This document shows, piece by piece, positions 1 through 9,916 of a stretch of DNA of 52,056 bases. The notes beneath the pieces were generated by a model. It saw nothing but the letters and a program-made list of their open reading frames with translations, was not told where the DNA came from and made no database searches. Made by a program: the position numbers and the translations under genes. The stretch is from JAFARZ01 sp035651595. Its GTDB lineage: Bacteria > Actinomycetota > Actinomycetes > Streptosporangiales > Streptosporangiaceae. How positions within the stretch are numbered: position 1 is the stretch's first letter; the number at the start of each line of letters is the position of its first letter. Location: NCBI GenBank assembly GCA_035651595.1, contig DASRFJ010000227.1:1-52056 (forward strand), in the 5' to 3' direction.

Positions 1-679
<679 letters not shown>

Positions 680-918
680 ATGTCTATCGCACCGCAATGG
701 AGCCTCGCCGCGAGGCGAGGAATACACGCGGGCAGACTTGGAAAGTGCCCTTAAGGAAAGGGCAATCCTTAGCTTCCGTTCGCGAGTCGTACACCGTAAA
801 GGTGCCGTTTCCCGCAGACGGGGTTTGTGCTTTGTATGCACTGGCTTTTAGCACGCTGTTGAGTTCTCAAGAAACGGGCGCTCACCTTCAGCGAACTCTC
901 GCTCGCCTCCAGGGCAAC
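680..918 (-). promoter_or_regulatory. rrn leader with conserved antitermination-type block
   Basis: This is the transcribed spacer between the nearer rrn promoter and 16S rRNA. On the minus strand, 871-851 reads CTTGAGAACTCAACAGCGTG, a block that recurs in the leaders of Streptomyces and mycobacterial rRNA operons, where it is linked to antitermination and processing. Open reading frames crossing this region on either strand are not credible genes. The role is assigned by family resemblance; no processing site was mapped. Confidence 0.75.
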
Positions 919-924
919 CATTCC

Positions 925-954
925 ACATTACCGGGGTGAGAACCTCTTGTCAAC
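925..954 (-). promoter_or_regulatory. rrn promoter, proximal
   Basis: On the minus strand, TTGACA (954-949) and TAATGT (930-925) are separated by 18 bases. This is an almost consensus housekeeping promoter reading toward 16S rRNA, with a predicted start near 918. Confidence 0.8.
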
Positions 955-1113
955 TCGTTCTTCCGAACTTCGTTGGCTTGGGATCCTCTCCCCGCCCCCA
1001 GGGAGGCGTCATCCTCGGGGCCTACGCACACGGCGTAAGCCTTCAGATTAGGCTTCCTGGTGGCTCCCCGGGACCTGGCCGCTTTCGCGTCCGTTCCCCT
1101 CGGGGCAAGAAGA

Positions 1114-1142
1114 ACTCTAGGGAACCTCGGGGCCTTCGTCAA
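1114..1142 (-). promoter_or_regulatory. rrn promoter, distal
   Basis: On the minus strand, TTGACG (1142-1137) and TAGAGT (1119-1114) are separated by 17 bases. This is a second strong promoter about 190 bases upstream of the proximal one, giving the tandem arrangement common for actinobacterial rRNA operons. It lies about 90 bases beyond the tyrS stop codon, so rRNA transcription follows tyrS in the same direction. Confidence 0.75.
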
Positions 1143-1228
1143 ATCGAATCGGGCTACTGCACGTAACCGCAGGTCAACGGGCTGACTACGCTGTGTCACC
1201 AGCGTGTCGCGCCGGCGCGGTCCGCAGG

Positions 1229-2605
1229 TCATCCGCCAGATTCAGCCCCTTCCACGGTTGTTTGCACCGCCCCCACCGTGCGTTTGCCCCGCCGAAGAAT
1301 TAGGTAACGACCGTGCAACAGATCCCCGGGTTCTGGCACGGCATCTTCCGCCGTAACGCGCCGGTTGTTCAGGTACGCGCCGCCCTCGGCGATCGCCCGC
1401 CGCGCCGCACCCTTGCTCGCGACGATTCCGGCCCATGCCATCAGATCGACGACCGGCGGCAGTGCACCGGTGCCTGCCTGCACCGAGACCTCGCCCGACG
1501 GCGCGGTGACCGTTACGCGGCCGCTCTGGCCGTGCACGACGACGTCCGCCGACGGGATCTCCTTATGCACCGCGGCGAGGGTCCGCTCGTCGACATCCGC
1601 CAGCTCTCCCTGCCCGAACAAGGCCTGGCTCGCGACCATCGCCTGGCGGCACTCCGGTTCACCGTGCACCAGCGTGGTGATCTCCTCCGCCAGGGCCCGC
1701 TGTCCAGCCCGCAACGCCGGCCGTTCCGCCGACTCGGCGATCAGGTCTTCGATTTCCTCCCGGGACTTGAAGCTGAACACCTTCAGCAGGTTCGGGACCT
1801 CGGGATCGGAGACGTTGAGCCAGAACTGGTAGAACGCGTACGGCGACATCAGGTCGGCGCTGATCCAGACGGCCCCGCCCTCGGTTTTGCCGTACTTCGT
1901 GCCGTCCGGCTTGGTGATCAGCGGTGTGGCCAGCGCGTGTACCGACGCGCCCGCGACCCGCCGGATCAAGTCCACCCCGGAGACCAGGTTCCCCCACTGG
2001 TCGCTGCCGCCGGTCTGCAACGTGCAGCCGTACCGCCGGTACAACTCCAGGTAATCGAGCGCCTGGAGCAGCTGGTAGCTGAACTCGGTGTAGCTGATTC
2101 CGCCGGACTCGAGCCGGGCCTTGACCGATTCCCGGTCGAGCATCCGGTTCACCGAGAAGTGCTTGCCGACATCGCGCAGGAACTCCAGCGCGGACATCGG
2201 GCCGGTCCATTCCAGGTTGCTAACGATCAGCGCGCCGTTCGGCTCGTCGCTGAACTCCAGGAACCGGGACACCTCGCCGCGGATCCGCTCCACCCAGCCC
2301 GCCACGACCTCTTCGGGGTTGAGCACCCGCTCGGCAGACTTGCCACTCGGGTCGCCGATCAGCCCGGTCGCACCGCCGACGAGCCCGATGGGCCGGTGCC
2401 CGGCGAGCTGGATCCGGCGCAGCGTCAGCATCTGCACCAAGTTGCCGATGTGCATGCCGGGCGCGGTCGGGTCGAATCCGCAGTAGAAAGTTACGCGGCC
2501 GGTATCGAACGCCTTCCGCAGCTCGTCAAGGTCGGTGTGCACGGCGAGCAGGCCCCGCCATGAAAGTTCGTCGATGATGTTGCCAGTGTCGGTAGATGGA
2601 GTCAC
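1229..2605 (-). CDS. tyrS: tyrosyl-tRNA synthetase
   Basis: Charges tRNA-Tyr with tyrosine in the cytoplasm. The 458-residue protein has the class I signature HIGN at about 52-55, the tyrosine-site motif GGSDQWGN at about 199-206 and the KMSKS equivalent KYGKT at about 237-241. A C-terminal S4-type RNA-binding domain ends in a segment with AARRAIAEGGAYLNN. The GTG at 2605 is chosen because it overlaps the mpg stop as GTGA, it has the usual family length, and the longer open frame upstream is mpg read in another frame. There is no strong ribosome binding site, so translation probably depends on coupling to mpg. This is the last gene of the argH-mpg-tyrS unit. Confidence 0.96.
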   Translation of the reverse strand: MTPSTDTGNIIDELSWRGLLAVHTDLDELRKAFDTGRVTFYCGFDPTAPGMHIGNLVQMLTLRRIQLAGHRPIGLVGGATGLIGDPSGKSAERVLNPEEVVAGWVERIRGEVSRFLEFSDEPNGALIVSNLEWTGPMSALEFLRDVGKHFSVNRMLDRESVKARLESGGISYTEFSYQLLQALDYLELYRRYGCTLQTGGSDQWGNLVSGVDLIRRVAGASVHALATPLITKPDGTKYGKTEGGAVWISADLMSPYAFYQFWLNVSDPEVPNLLKVFSFKSREEIEDLIAESAERPALRAGQRALAEEITTLVHGEPECRQAMVASQALFGQGELADVDERTLAAVHKEIPSADVVVHGQSGRVTVTAPSGEVSVQAGTGALPPVVDLMAWAGIVASKGAARRAIAEGGAYLNNRRVTAEDAVPEPGDLLHGRYLILRRGKRTVGAVQTTVEGAESGG

Positions 2606-3258
2606 GCCTGCATGGTGCCACTTAAGCTCGGCGAGGGGGTAACCGGTTTCCTCTTCCTGGGCACATGCGGCCGGTACACCGAGACGGTCGGCTCCCCCGC
2701 GACCCAGAACCGCCACGGCACCTCCGCGCCGCTGCTCACGCCTACTCGAGGACCTTGTTCATAACGGCCAGCGGTACTCCCCCTGGGCCCCTCGATCCGC
2801 AGCCGCGAGGCGACCGAGCACACATCCGCCCCGTTCAAGGAACGGTCTATCCCCAGCGCCTGGCAAAGCCTTGCCGGCCCGCGAGCCAGATCCCGAGCAG
2901 ACACCAATGGGCCGCGGCGCGACCGCGCCAGCTCCTCCCCCGCCACGATCCGCCCGGCCCGCAGCAGCACGGCGGACGCGGTGCCGGGCGCCAGGCAGAC
3001 CAGGTTCACGCAGAAGTGCATGCCATACGTGAAATACACATAGGCGTGCCCGGGCGGGCCGAACATCACCGCGTTCCGCGCGGTCTGCCCCCGGTACGCA
3101 TGCGACGCCGGATCCGCCGATCCCATGTACGCCTCGACCTCGGTGAGCTCGACCGCCACCGAGCCGTCCGGGGTCTGGTGCGTCAGCACGCACCCCAGCA
3201 GCTCCGGCGCCACCTCGACGCCCGTCCGCCCGAAGAACTCCCGGTCCAGCACGCTCAC
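2602..3258 (-). CDS. mpg: 3-methyladenine DNA glycosylase (AAG/MPG family)
   Basis: Removes alkylated purines from DNA in base excision repair. The 218-residue protein matches the mammalian-type AAG fold found in bacteria: the catalytic-glutamate segment TEVEAYMG is at about 39-46, followed by HAYRGQTARNAVMFG and YVYFTYGMHFCVN at about 74-85. The GTG at 3258 forms a GTGA overlap with the argH stop, and its own stop forms a GTGA overlap with tyrS. The longer open frame upstream lies inside argH and is rejected. The mpg-tyrS pairing is, from memory, conserved in mycobacteria, so this is an ancestral arrangement rather than a recent one. Confidence 0.93.
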   Translation of the reverse strand: MSVLDREFFGRTGVEVAPELLGCVLTHQTPDGSVAVELTEVEAYMGSADPASHAYRGQTARNAVMFGPPGHAYVYFTYGMHFCVNLVCLAPGTASAVLLRAGRIVAGEELARSRRGPLVSARDLARGPARLCQALGIDRSLNGADVCSVASRLRIEGPRGSTAGRYEQGPRVGVSSGAEVPWRFWVAGEPTVSVYRPHVPRKRKPVTPSPSLSGTMQA

Positions 3259-4691
3259 GCGAGCCCGGCGGACGCCCAGCCGGCCTGCTCCTCCACGGCG
3301 GCCCGCAGCGCGGACACCTGGTCGGCGACGCGCTCCGGCGAGGTACCGCCGTGTGCCTTGCGCGCCGCGAGGGCGCCAGGAACGGTTAGCACGGACCGCA
3401 CGTCCGGGGTGAGGTGCTCGGAGACCTTGGCCAGGTCGGCGTCGCTCACCTCGTCGAGGTCGCGCTCGTTCACCTGGCACCAGATCACCAGATGCCCGAC
3501 CACCTCGTGGGCCTCCCGGAAGGGCACGCCGCGACGCACCAGGTATTCGGCCAGATCCGTGGCGAGGGTGAATCCAGTGGAGGACGAAGCCGACAGTCGT
3601 TCGGAGTTAATTCGAAGGGTTGAGATCAGCCCAGCCATCGCAGGCAGCACCAGCAACAGGGTGTCAATGGCGTCGAAGACCGGCTCCTTGTCCTCCTGGA
3701 GGTCCCGGTTATAGGTGAGCGGGAGGCCCTTCAGCACCGTGAGCAGGCCGGTCAGGCCGCCGATCAGCCGCCCGGCCTTGCCGCGCGCGAGCTCGGCGAC
3801 GTCCGGGTTCTTCTTCTGCGGCATGATCGAGGAGCCGGTCGCGTACGCGTCGTCGATCTCGATCCAGCCGAATTCCTGGGTGGACCACAGCACGACCTCC
3901 TCGCTGAGCCGGGACAGGTGCACCCCGGTCAGCGCGGCCGCGAACAGGAACTCCGCGGCGAAGTCGCGATCCGCGACGGCGTCCATGGAGTTCGGCGCGG
4001 CGCTGTCGAAGCCCAGCTCGGCGGCCATCGCCACCGGGTCGAGCGGCAGCGAGGAGCCGGCCAGCGCACCGGAGCCGAGCGGGCTCACCGCCGCGCGCCG
4101 GTCCCAGTCCCGCAGCCTGCCGATGTCCCGCGCAAACGCGTGCACATGGGCGAGCAGCTGATGGCCGAACAGCACCGGCTGCGCGTGCTGCAAATGCGTC
4201 ATGCCCGGCGCCGGCGTGTCCCCGCTGGCCACCGCCTGGTCGATCAGCGCGGTCTGGAGCTCGGTGATCCGGCTCACCAGCAGCCGGACGTGGTCACGCA
4301 GGTAGAGCCTGAGGTCGGTGGCGATCTGGTCGTTGCGGCTGCGGCCGGCCCTGAGCTTGCCGCCCAGCGCGCCGAGGCGCTCGAGCAGACCGCGCTCGAG
4401 CGCGGTGTGCACGTCCTCGTCGTCCGCCGTCGGCCGGAACGACCCCTCCTGCACGGCACGGTCCAGCTCGCCGAGGGCCTTGAGCATGGCGTCCAGCTCG
4501 GTCTCGGTGAGCAGCCCCGCCCGGTGCAGTACCCGCGCGTGCGCGCGGGATGCGCGCAGGTCGTACCGTGCCAGCCGCCAGTCGAACTGCACGCTCAGCG
4601 AGAGCCGGGCCAGCGCCTCGGCCGGGCCGGCGGCGAACCGCCCGCCCCATAGGCGCGTGGCCGGCTCCGCACCCTCGTCCATCTCGCTCAT
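3255..4691 (-). CDS. argH: argininosuccinate lyase
   Basis: Last step of arginine synthesis: argininosuccinate to arginine and fumarate. The 478-residue protein has the fumarase/aspartase superfamily signature GSSIMPQKKNP at about 286-296, the catalytic-histidine region HLQHAQP at about 167-173 and the GRSRNDQIATD motif at about 116-126. The ATG at 4691 gives the normal family length; an in-frame ATG at 4682 is an alternative. The gene is divergent from argG across a roughly 60-bp region that holds the ArgR-type operator, so both are probably repressed by arginine-bound ArgR. Its 3' end is translationally coupled to mpg. Confidence 0.96.
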   Translation of the reverse strand: MSEMDEGAEPATRLWGGRFAAGPAEALARLSLSVQFDWRLARYDLRASRAHARVLHRAGLLTETELDAMLKALGELDRAVQEGSFRPTADDEDVHTALERGLLERLGALGGKLRAGRSRNDQIATDLRLYLRDHVRLLVSRITELQTALIDQAVASGDTPAPGMTHLQHAQPVLFGHQLLAHVHAFARDIGRLRDWDRRAAVSPLGSGALAGSSLPLDPVAMAAELGFDSAAPNSMDAVADRDFAAEFLFAAALTGVHLSRLSEEVVLWSTQEFGWIEIDDAYATGSSIMPQKKNPDVAELARGKAGRLIGGLTGLLTVLKGLPLTYNRDLQEDKEPVFDAIDTLLLVLPAMAGLISTLRINSERLSASSSTGFTLATDLAEYLVRRGVPFREAHEVVGHLVIWCQVNERDLDEVSDADLAKVSEHLTPDVRSVLTVPGALAARKAHGGTSPERVADQVSALRAAVEEQAGWASAGLA

Positions 4692-4718
4692 GGATCCCAA
4701 CGATAGAGCCTCAGCGAC

Positions 4719-4755
4719 TTGCATATTCATGCGGTCTTGTGAATATACTTGCATC
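4719..4755 (+). promoter_or_regulatory. ArgR-type operator and argG promoter
   Basis: TTGCAT (4719-4724) and TATACT (4744-4749) are separated by 19 bases and point at argG. The inverted arms ATATTCA (4723-4729) and TGAATAT (4740-4746) overlap the promoter, as expected for an ARG-box operator. A nearly identical 37-bp block precedes argC. The -10 box ends seven bases before the argG ATG, so the argG mRNA is predicted to start at or next to its start codon, that is, to be leaderless. The argH promoter must lie in the same small interval. Confidence 0.85.
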
Positions 4756-6165
4756 ATGGCTAAGGTACTGAGCTCGCTGCCGGTCGGCGAACGGGTGGGG
4801 ATCGCGTTTTCCGGCGGGCTCGACACGTCCGTCGCGGTCGCGTGGATGCGCGCGAACGGCGCGGTGCCGTGCGCGTACACCGCCGACATCGGGCAATACG
4901 ACGAGCCCGACATCGCTTCGGTACCGGGGCGCGCGACGGCATACGGCGCCGAGGTCGCCCGCCTGGTCGACTGCCGGGACGCACTGGTCGAGGAGGGGCT
5001 GGCCGCCCTGGCGTGCGGTGCGTTCCACATCCGCTCCGGCGGGCGCGCGTACTTCAACACCACACCGCTCGGCCGGGCCGTCACCGGGACCCTGCTGGTC
5101 CGGGCCATGCTCGAAGACGACGTGCAGATCTGGGGCGACGGCTCCACCTACAAGGGCAACGACATCGAGCGGTTCTACCGGTACGGGCTGCTGGCGAACC
5201 CGTCGCTGCGGATCTACAAGCCGTGGCTGGACGCGGCCTTCGTCGCCGAACTCGGCGGCCGGCACGAGATGTCGCAGTGGCTGGTCGCGCACGGCCTGCC
5301 GTACCGGGACAGCGCGGAGAAGGCGTATTCGACCGACGCGAACCTGTGGGGCGCGACCCACGAGGCGAAGCAGCTCGAGCACCTCGACGCCGGGATCGGC
5401 CTGGTGGAGCCGATCATGGGCGTCCGGTACTGGGACGAGTCGGTGGAGATACCCGCCGAAGACGTCACGATCGGGTTCGAGAACGGGCGCCCGGTGACGA
5501 TCAACGAGAAGGAGTTCGGGTCGCCGCTGGACCTGGTGCTTGAGGCCAACGCGATCGGCGGGCGGCACGGCCTGGGCATGTCCGACCAGATCGAGAACCG
5601 GATCATCGAGGCGAAGAGCCGCGGCATCTACGAGGCGCCGGGCATGGCGCTGCTGCACGCGGCGTACGAGCGGCTGGTCAACGCGATCCACAACGAGGAC
5701 ACGCTGGCCGCGTACCACGTCGAGGGGCGGCGGCTCGGGCGGCTGCTGTACGAGGGGCGCTGGCTGGAGCCGCAGGCGCTGATGCTGCGCGAGTCGCTGC
5801 AGCGCTGGGTCGGCACGGCCGTCACCGGGTCGGTGACGCTCCGGCTGCGCCGCGGCGAGGACTACTCGGTGCTGGACACGTGCGGGCCGGCGTTCAGCTA
5901 TCACCCGGACAAGCTGTCGATGGAACGGGTGGCGGACGCCGCGTTCGGGCCGGTGGACCGGATCGGGCAGCTCACCATGCGCAACCTCGACATCGCCGAC
6001 TCGCGCGCCAAGCTGGAGCAATACGCCGGGCTGGGGCTGATCGGCGACGCGTTTTCGCTCGTGGGGCCGCTGCGGGCGGGTGGGGCGCCCGCTATCGCCG
6101 CGGGCGGGACCGTTCCCGACGACGCGCTGCTCGACCGGGCCGCGATGGAAGCCGGCACGGACTAG
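4756..6165 (+). CDS. argG: argininosuccinate synthase (long, E. coli-like type)
   Basis: ATP-dependent joining of citrulline and aspartate to argininosuccinate. The 469-residue protein has the PP-loop ATP-binding motif SGGLDTS at 19-25 near the N terminus and the conserved YAYSTDAN-like block (KAYSTDANLWG) in the middle. The length fits the longer ArgG class (about 450-480 residues) rather than the usual 400-residue one. No ribosome binding site precedes the ATG at 4756, and the predicted transcription start falls at the ATG, so leaderless translation is likely. It is transcribed opposite to every other arg gene here, with an ArgR operator over its promoter. The 81-bp palindrome downstream may serve as its terminator. 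Confidence 0.96.
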   Translation: MAKVLSSLPVGERVGIAFSGGLDTSVAVAWMRANGAVPCAYTADIGQYDEPDIASVPGRATAYGAEVARLVDCRDALVEEGLAALACGAFHIRSGGRAYFNTTPLGRAVTGTLLVRAMLEDDVQIWGDGSTYKGNDIERFYRYGLLANPSLRIYKPWLDAAFVAELGGRHEMSQWLVAHGLPYRDSAEKAYSTDANLWGATHEAKQLEHLDAGIGLVEPIMGVRYWDESVEIPAEDVTIGFENGRPVTINEKEFGSPLDLVLEANAIGGRHGLGMSDQIENRIIEAKSRGIYEAPGMALLHAAYERLVNAIHNEDTLAAYHVEGRRLGRLLYEGRWLEPQALMLRESLQRWVGTAVTGSVTLRLRRGEDYSVLDTCGPAFSYHPDKLSMERVADAAFGPVDRIGQLTMRNLDIADSRAKLEQYAGLGLIGDAFSLVGPLRAGGAPAIAAGGTVPDDALLDRAAMEAGTD

Positions 6166-6279
6166 CGTTCGATCCGCCGGTCCGGCGGGCCGCGCCATCC
6201 CGACTTATCCGTGGCGATTGGGGCTGGCGTGCAGCATGTTCCTGACGGGATGCGAGCGGCTCACCGGCCCCGGCATCAC

Positions 6280-6360
6280 CGTGGTGGATCACCCCCTTGT
6301 GGTGGATTGACCCTCGTATTCGAGGGTCGGGCTACCACAAAGGGAGAATCCGCCACGTTG
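6280..6360. repeat. 81-bp palindromic repeat, copy 1 (family 1)
   Basis: This long imperfect palindrome starts CGTGGTGGATCACCCCCTTG and ends AATCCGCCACGTTG, with a loop around CTCGTATTCGAG. Two further copies of exactly the same length occur at 17296-17376 and 28346-28426. This copy lies between the convergent argG and argR genes and has no recognisable MITE flanks, so it is the bare core. A hairpin this long could end transcription from both sides. Apart from it, the 253-bp interval 6166-6418 shows no gene. Confidence 0.9.
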
Positions 6361-6418
6361 TTCAGGCCTTCGGATGAAGCCGCGGGCTGACCGCCCGCGG
6401 GCTGTTACCTGCGGCTGT

Positions 6419-6958
6419 TTACCTGCGGTCGGCCGCTGCGCGGAAGTCGTCCGCGATGCGCTCGCCGCCCACCGGGTCCCGCGTGATCAGCAGCACGGTG
6501 TCGTCGCCGGCCACCGTGCCGAGGATGGCGGGCAGCGCCGCGTGGTCGATGACCGAGGCGAGGAACTGCGCCGCGCCGGCGGGCGTGCGCAGCACGACGA
6601 GGTTGGCGCTTGCTTCCGCCGAGGTGAGCAGTTCGCCCAGGTAGCGGGTCAGCCGGGCCGGCATCGCGGCCCCGTTCTTTGCCTCGTCACCGACGCTCAG
6701 GCCTGGGCCGGCCGGGAGGCCAGGACCCGCCGGGCCGTCGGGCAGCGCGTAGACCAGGTGCCCGCCGCGGCCGCGGGTCTTCACCACGCCAAGCTCGTCC
6801 AGATCCCGGGACAACGTCGCCTGGGTCACCTGGACGCCGATGTACCTGGTGAGCAGTTCGGCAAGCTCCTCCTGGGAGCGAACCTGTTCCCGCCCGAGGA
6901 TCGCGGCGATACGCGCCTGGCGGGCGGACTTCGAGAGCGGTGTCGTGTTTCTGTTCAT
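6419..6958 (-). CDS. argR: arginine repressor
   Basis: Arginine-dependent hexameric repressor of the arginine regulon. The 179-residue protein has an N-terminal winged helix with the recognition segment TQATLSRDLDELG at about 45-57. The C-terminal arginine-binding and oligomerisation domain ends with GTVAGDDTVLLI at about 147-158. The ATG at 6958 overlaps the argF stop as ATGA, which sets the start. The linker at about 72-90 is rich in Gly and Pro and a little longer than usual. It is the last gene of the argCJBDFR operon, and its presumed targets are the matching operators at 4719-4755 and 12157-12193. Confidence 0.95.
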   Translation of the reverse strand: MNRNTTPLSKSARQARIAAILGREQVRSQEELAELLTRYIGVQVTQATLSRDLDELGVVKTRGRGGHLVYALPDGPAGPGLPAGPGLSVGDEAKNGAAMPARLTRYLGELLTSAEASANLVVLRTPAGAAQFLASVIDHAALPAILGTVAGDDTVLLITRDPVGGERIADDFRAAADRR

Positions 6959-7874
6959 GGCTGTTCTAGCAGCCACGTTAGCAGCGCTTTCTGTGCGTGC
7001 AGCCGGTTCTCCGCCTGATCCCAGACGGCGCTCGCGGGGCCGTCGATCACCTCGGCGCTGATCTCCTCGCCGCGATGCGCCGGCAAGCAGTGCAGCACGA
7101 TGGCGCCGGGCGCGGCGCTGGCCAGCTTTGCGGCGTCGAGCTGGTACGGGGTGAGCGCGTTGATCCGCTGCTCGGCATCCCCTTGGCCCATCGAGACCCA
7201 GACGTCGGTGGCGAGCACGTCGGCGTTGTCCGCGGCCTTGGCCGGGTCGGTGAGCACCTCGGCGGACCCGCCGGTGCTGGCCGCGATCGTATGCGCCGCG
7301 TCGAGTATCGCCGGGTCCGGGTGATACCCCTCGGGCGCGGCGATCCGGACGTGCATCCCGGCCGTCGCGCCGCCGAGCAGGTAGGAGTGCGCCATGTTGT
7401 TCCCGCCGTCGCCGTAGAAGGTGAGCGTGCGGCCGCCGAGCGTGCCGTGCCGCTCCCTGATCGTCTGGAGGTCGGCGAGCACCTGGCACGGGTGGAATTC
7501 GTCGGTGAGCGCGTTGATCACCGGAACGCTGCTGGCGCGCGCCATAGCGTCGATGCGGGCCTGCCCCGCCGTCCGCCACACGATGGCCGCGACTTGCCTG
7601 GCCAGCACCCGCGCGGCATCCTCGATCGATTCGCCGCGCCCGAAGTGCGTCGTCTGCGTGTCGATGACCAGCGGGAACCCGCCCAGTTCGGCGATGCCGA
7701 CGCTGAACGAGACCCGGGTGCGCAGCGACTGCTTGTCGAACAGCACCGCTACCGTCCTGGGGCCGTCCAGGGGTTTGCGGGCCTGCCGGTCCTTCTTCAT
7801 CGCGGCGGCGAGCTCGAGCACCACGGCCTGCTCGGCGGGAGCCAGATCGTCGTCCCGCAAGAAGTGCCTGAGCG

Positions 7875-7878
<4 letters not shown>
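6955..7878 (-). CDS. argF: ornithine carbamoyltransferase
   Basis: Transfers the carbamoyl group to ornithine, giving citrulline. The 307-residue protein has the carbamoyl-phosphate loop SLRTR at 51-55 (the usual form is STRTR), HPCQ at 129-132 and the ornithine-site motif HCLPAHRG at 263-270. The GTG at 7878 overlaps the argD stop as GTGA, and its end overlaps argR as ATGA. Leu for Thr in the STRTR loop is a small deviation that may not affect catalysis, since the Ser and both Arg are kept. Confidence 0.95.
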
Positions 7879-9034
<1,156 letters not shown>

Positions 9035-9038
<4 letters not shown>

Positions 9039-9916
9039 TTGTTCACCACCATCGTCCCGATCCCTTCATCGGTGAAGATCTCAAGCAGAACGGCATGGGT
9101 GCTTCGTCCGTCAAGCACGTGCGCTTGCGGGACGCCGCCACGCACGGCGGTGAGACAGGCCGCCATCTTCGGGATCATCCCGGTGGCGAGTGTCGGCAGC
9201 AGTTCGTCTAGCTCGTCGGCGGTGAGGTGGCGGATCAGGTTGCCTGGCTCGGGGGCGCCGGAATGCGGCCAGTCCCGGTACAGGCCGGGTACGTCGGTCA
9301 GCACGATCAGCTTGGCCGCCTGGAGTTCGACGGCCAGGGCCGCGGCAGCCGTGTCCGCGTTCACGTTGTACGTCTCGCCGTCCGCGCCTCGGGCAATGCT
9401 GCACACCACCGGGATCCGGCCGTCGTTGAGCAGCGCGTGGACCGCGCTCGGATCGGTCGCGACGATGTCGCCGACCAGGCCGATGTCGACTGCTTCTTCG
9501 TCGACGATCGCGAGCTTGCGGGTTGCGGTGAACAGGCAGGCGTCCTCGCCGGACAAGCCGACCGCGAACGGCCCGTGCCGGTTCACGTCGCTGACGATGT
9601 CCTTGTTCACCTTGCCGGCCAGCACCATGCGGACCACGTCTATGGTCTCTTTCGTGGTCACCCGGAGCCCGGCGGTGAACGTGCTCTCGATGCCGAGCCG
9701 GTCCAGGTGCGCGGTGACCTGCGGCCCGCCGCCGTGCACCACGACGGGCTTGATGCCGGCCAGCCGGAGGAACACCAGGTCCTGGGCGAACGCGGCGCGT
9801 AGCGCGGGATCGTCCATGGCCCGGCCACCGGTCTTCATCACCACGATCTGGCCGGCGAACCGGTGCAGCCAGGGCAGCGCCTCGATGAGCGTGGCGGCCT
9901 TCTCCTCCGGGTTCAC
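9035..9916 (-). CDS. argB: acetylglutamate kinase
   Basis: Phosphorylates N-acetylglutamate, the arginine-controlled step in many bacteria. The 293-residue amino-acid kinase has an N-terminal lysine motif KTGGRAM at about 28-34, where KYGGNAM is usual, and HGGGPQ at about 61-66. The NVNADTAA block and the C-terminal VRGGVPQAHVLDGR segment are also present. The GTG at 9916 overlaps the argJ stop as GTGA. A longer open frame upstream is argJ read out of frame and is rejected. Confidence 0.95.

Noticed and set aside
1149..1177. Third rrn promoter starting at TTGACC (1177-1172)
   Set aside because: No acceptable -10 box at 16-19 bases; only TAGCCC at 15 bases.
1313..2563. Long open frame antisense to tyrS
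   Set aside because: High-GC DNA keeps antisense frames open. It has no family features, and tyrS on the other strand is complete.
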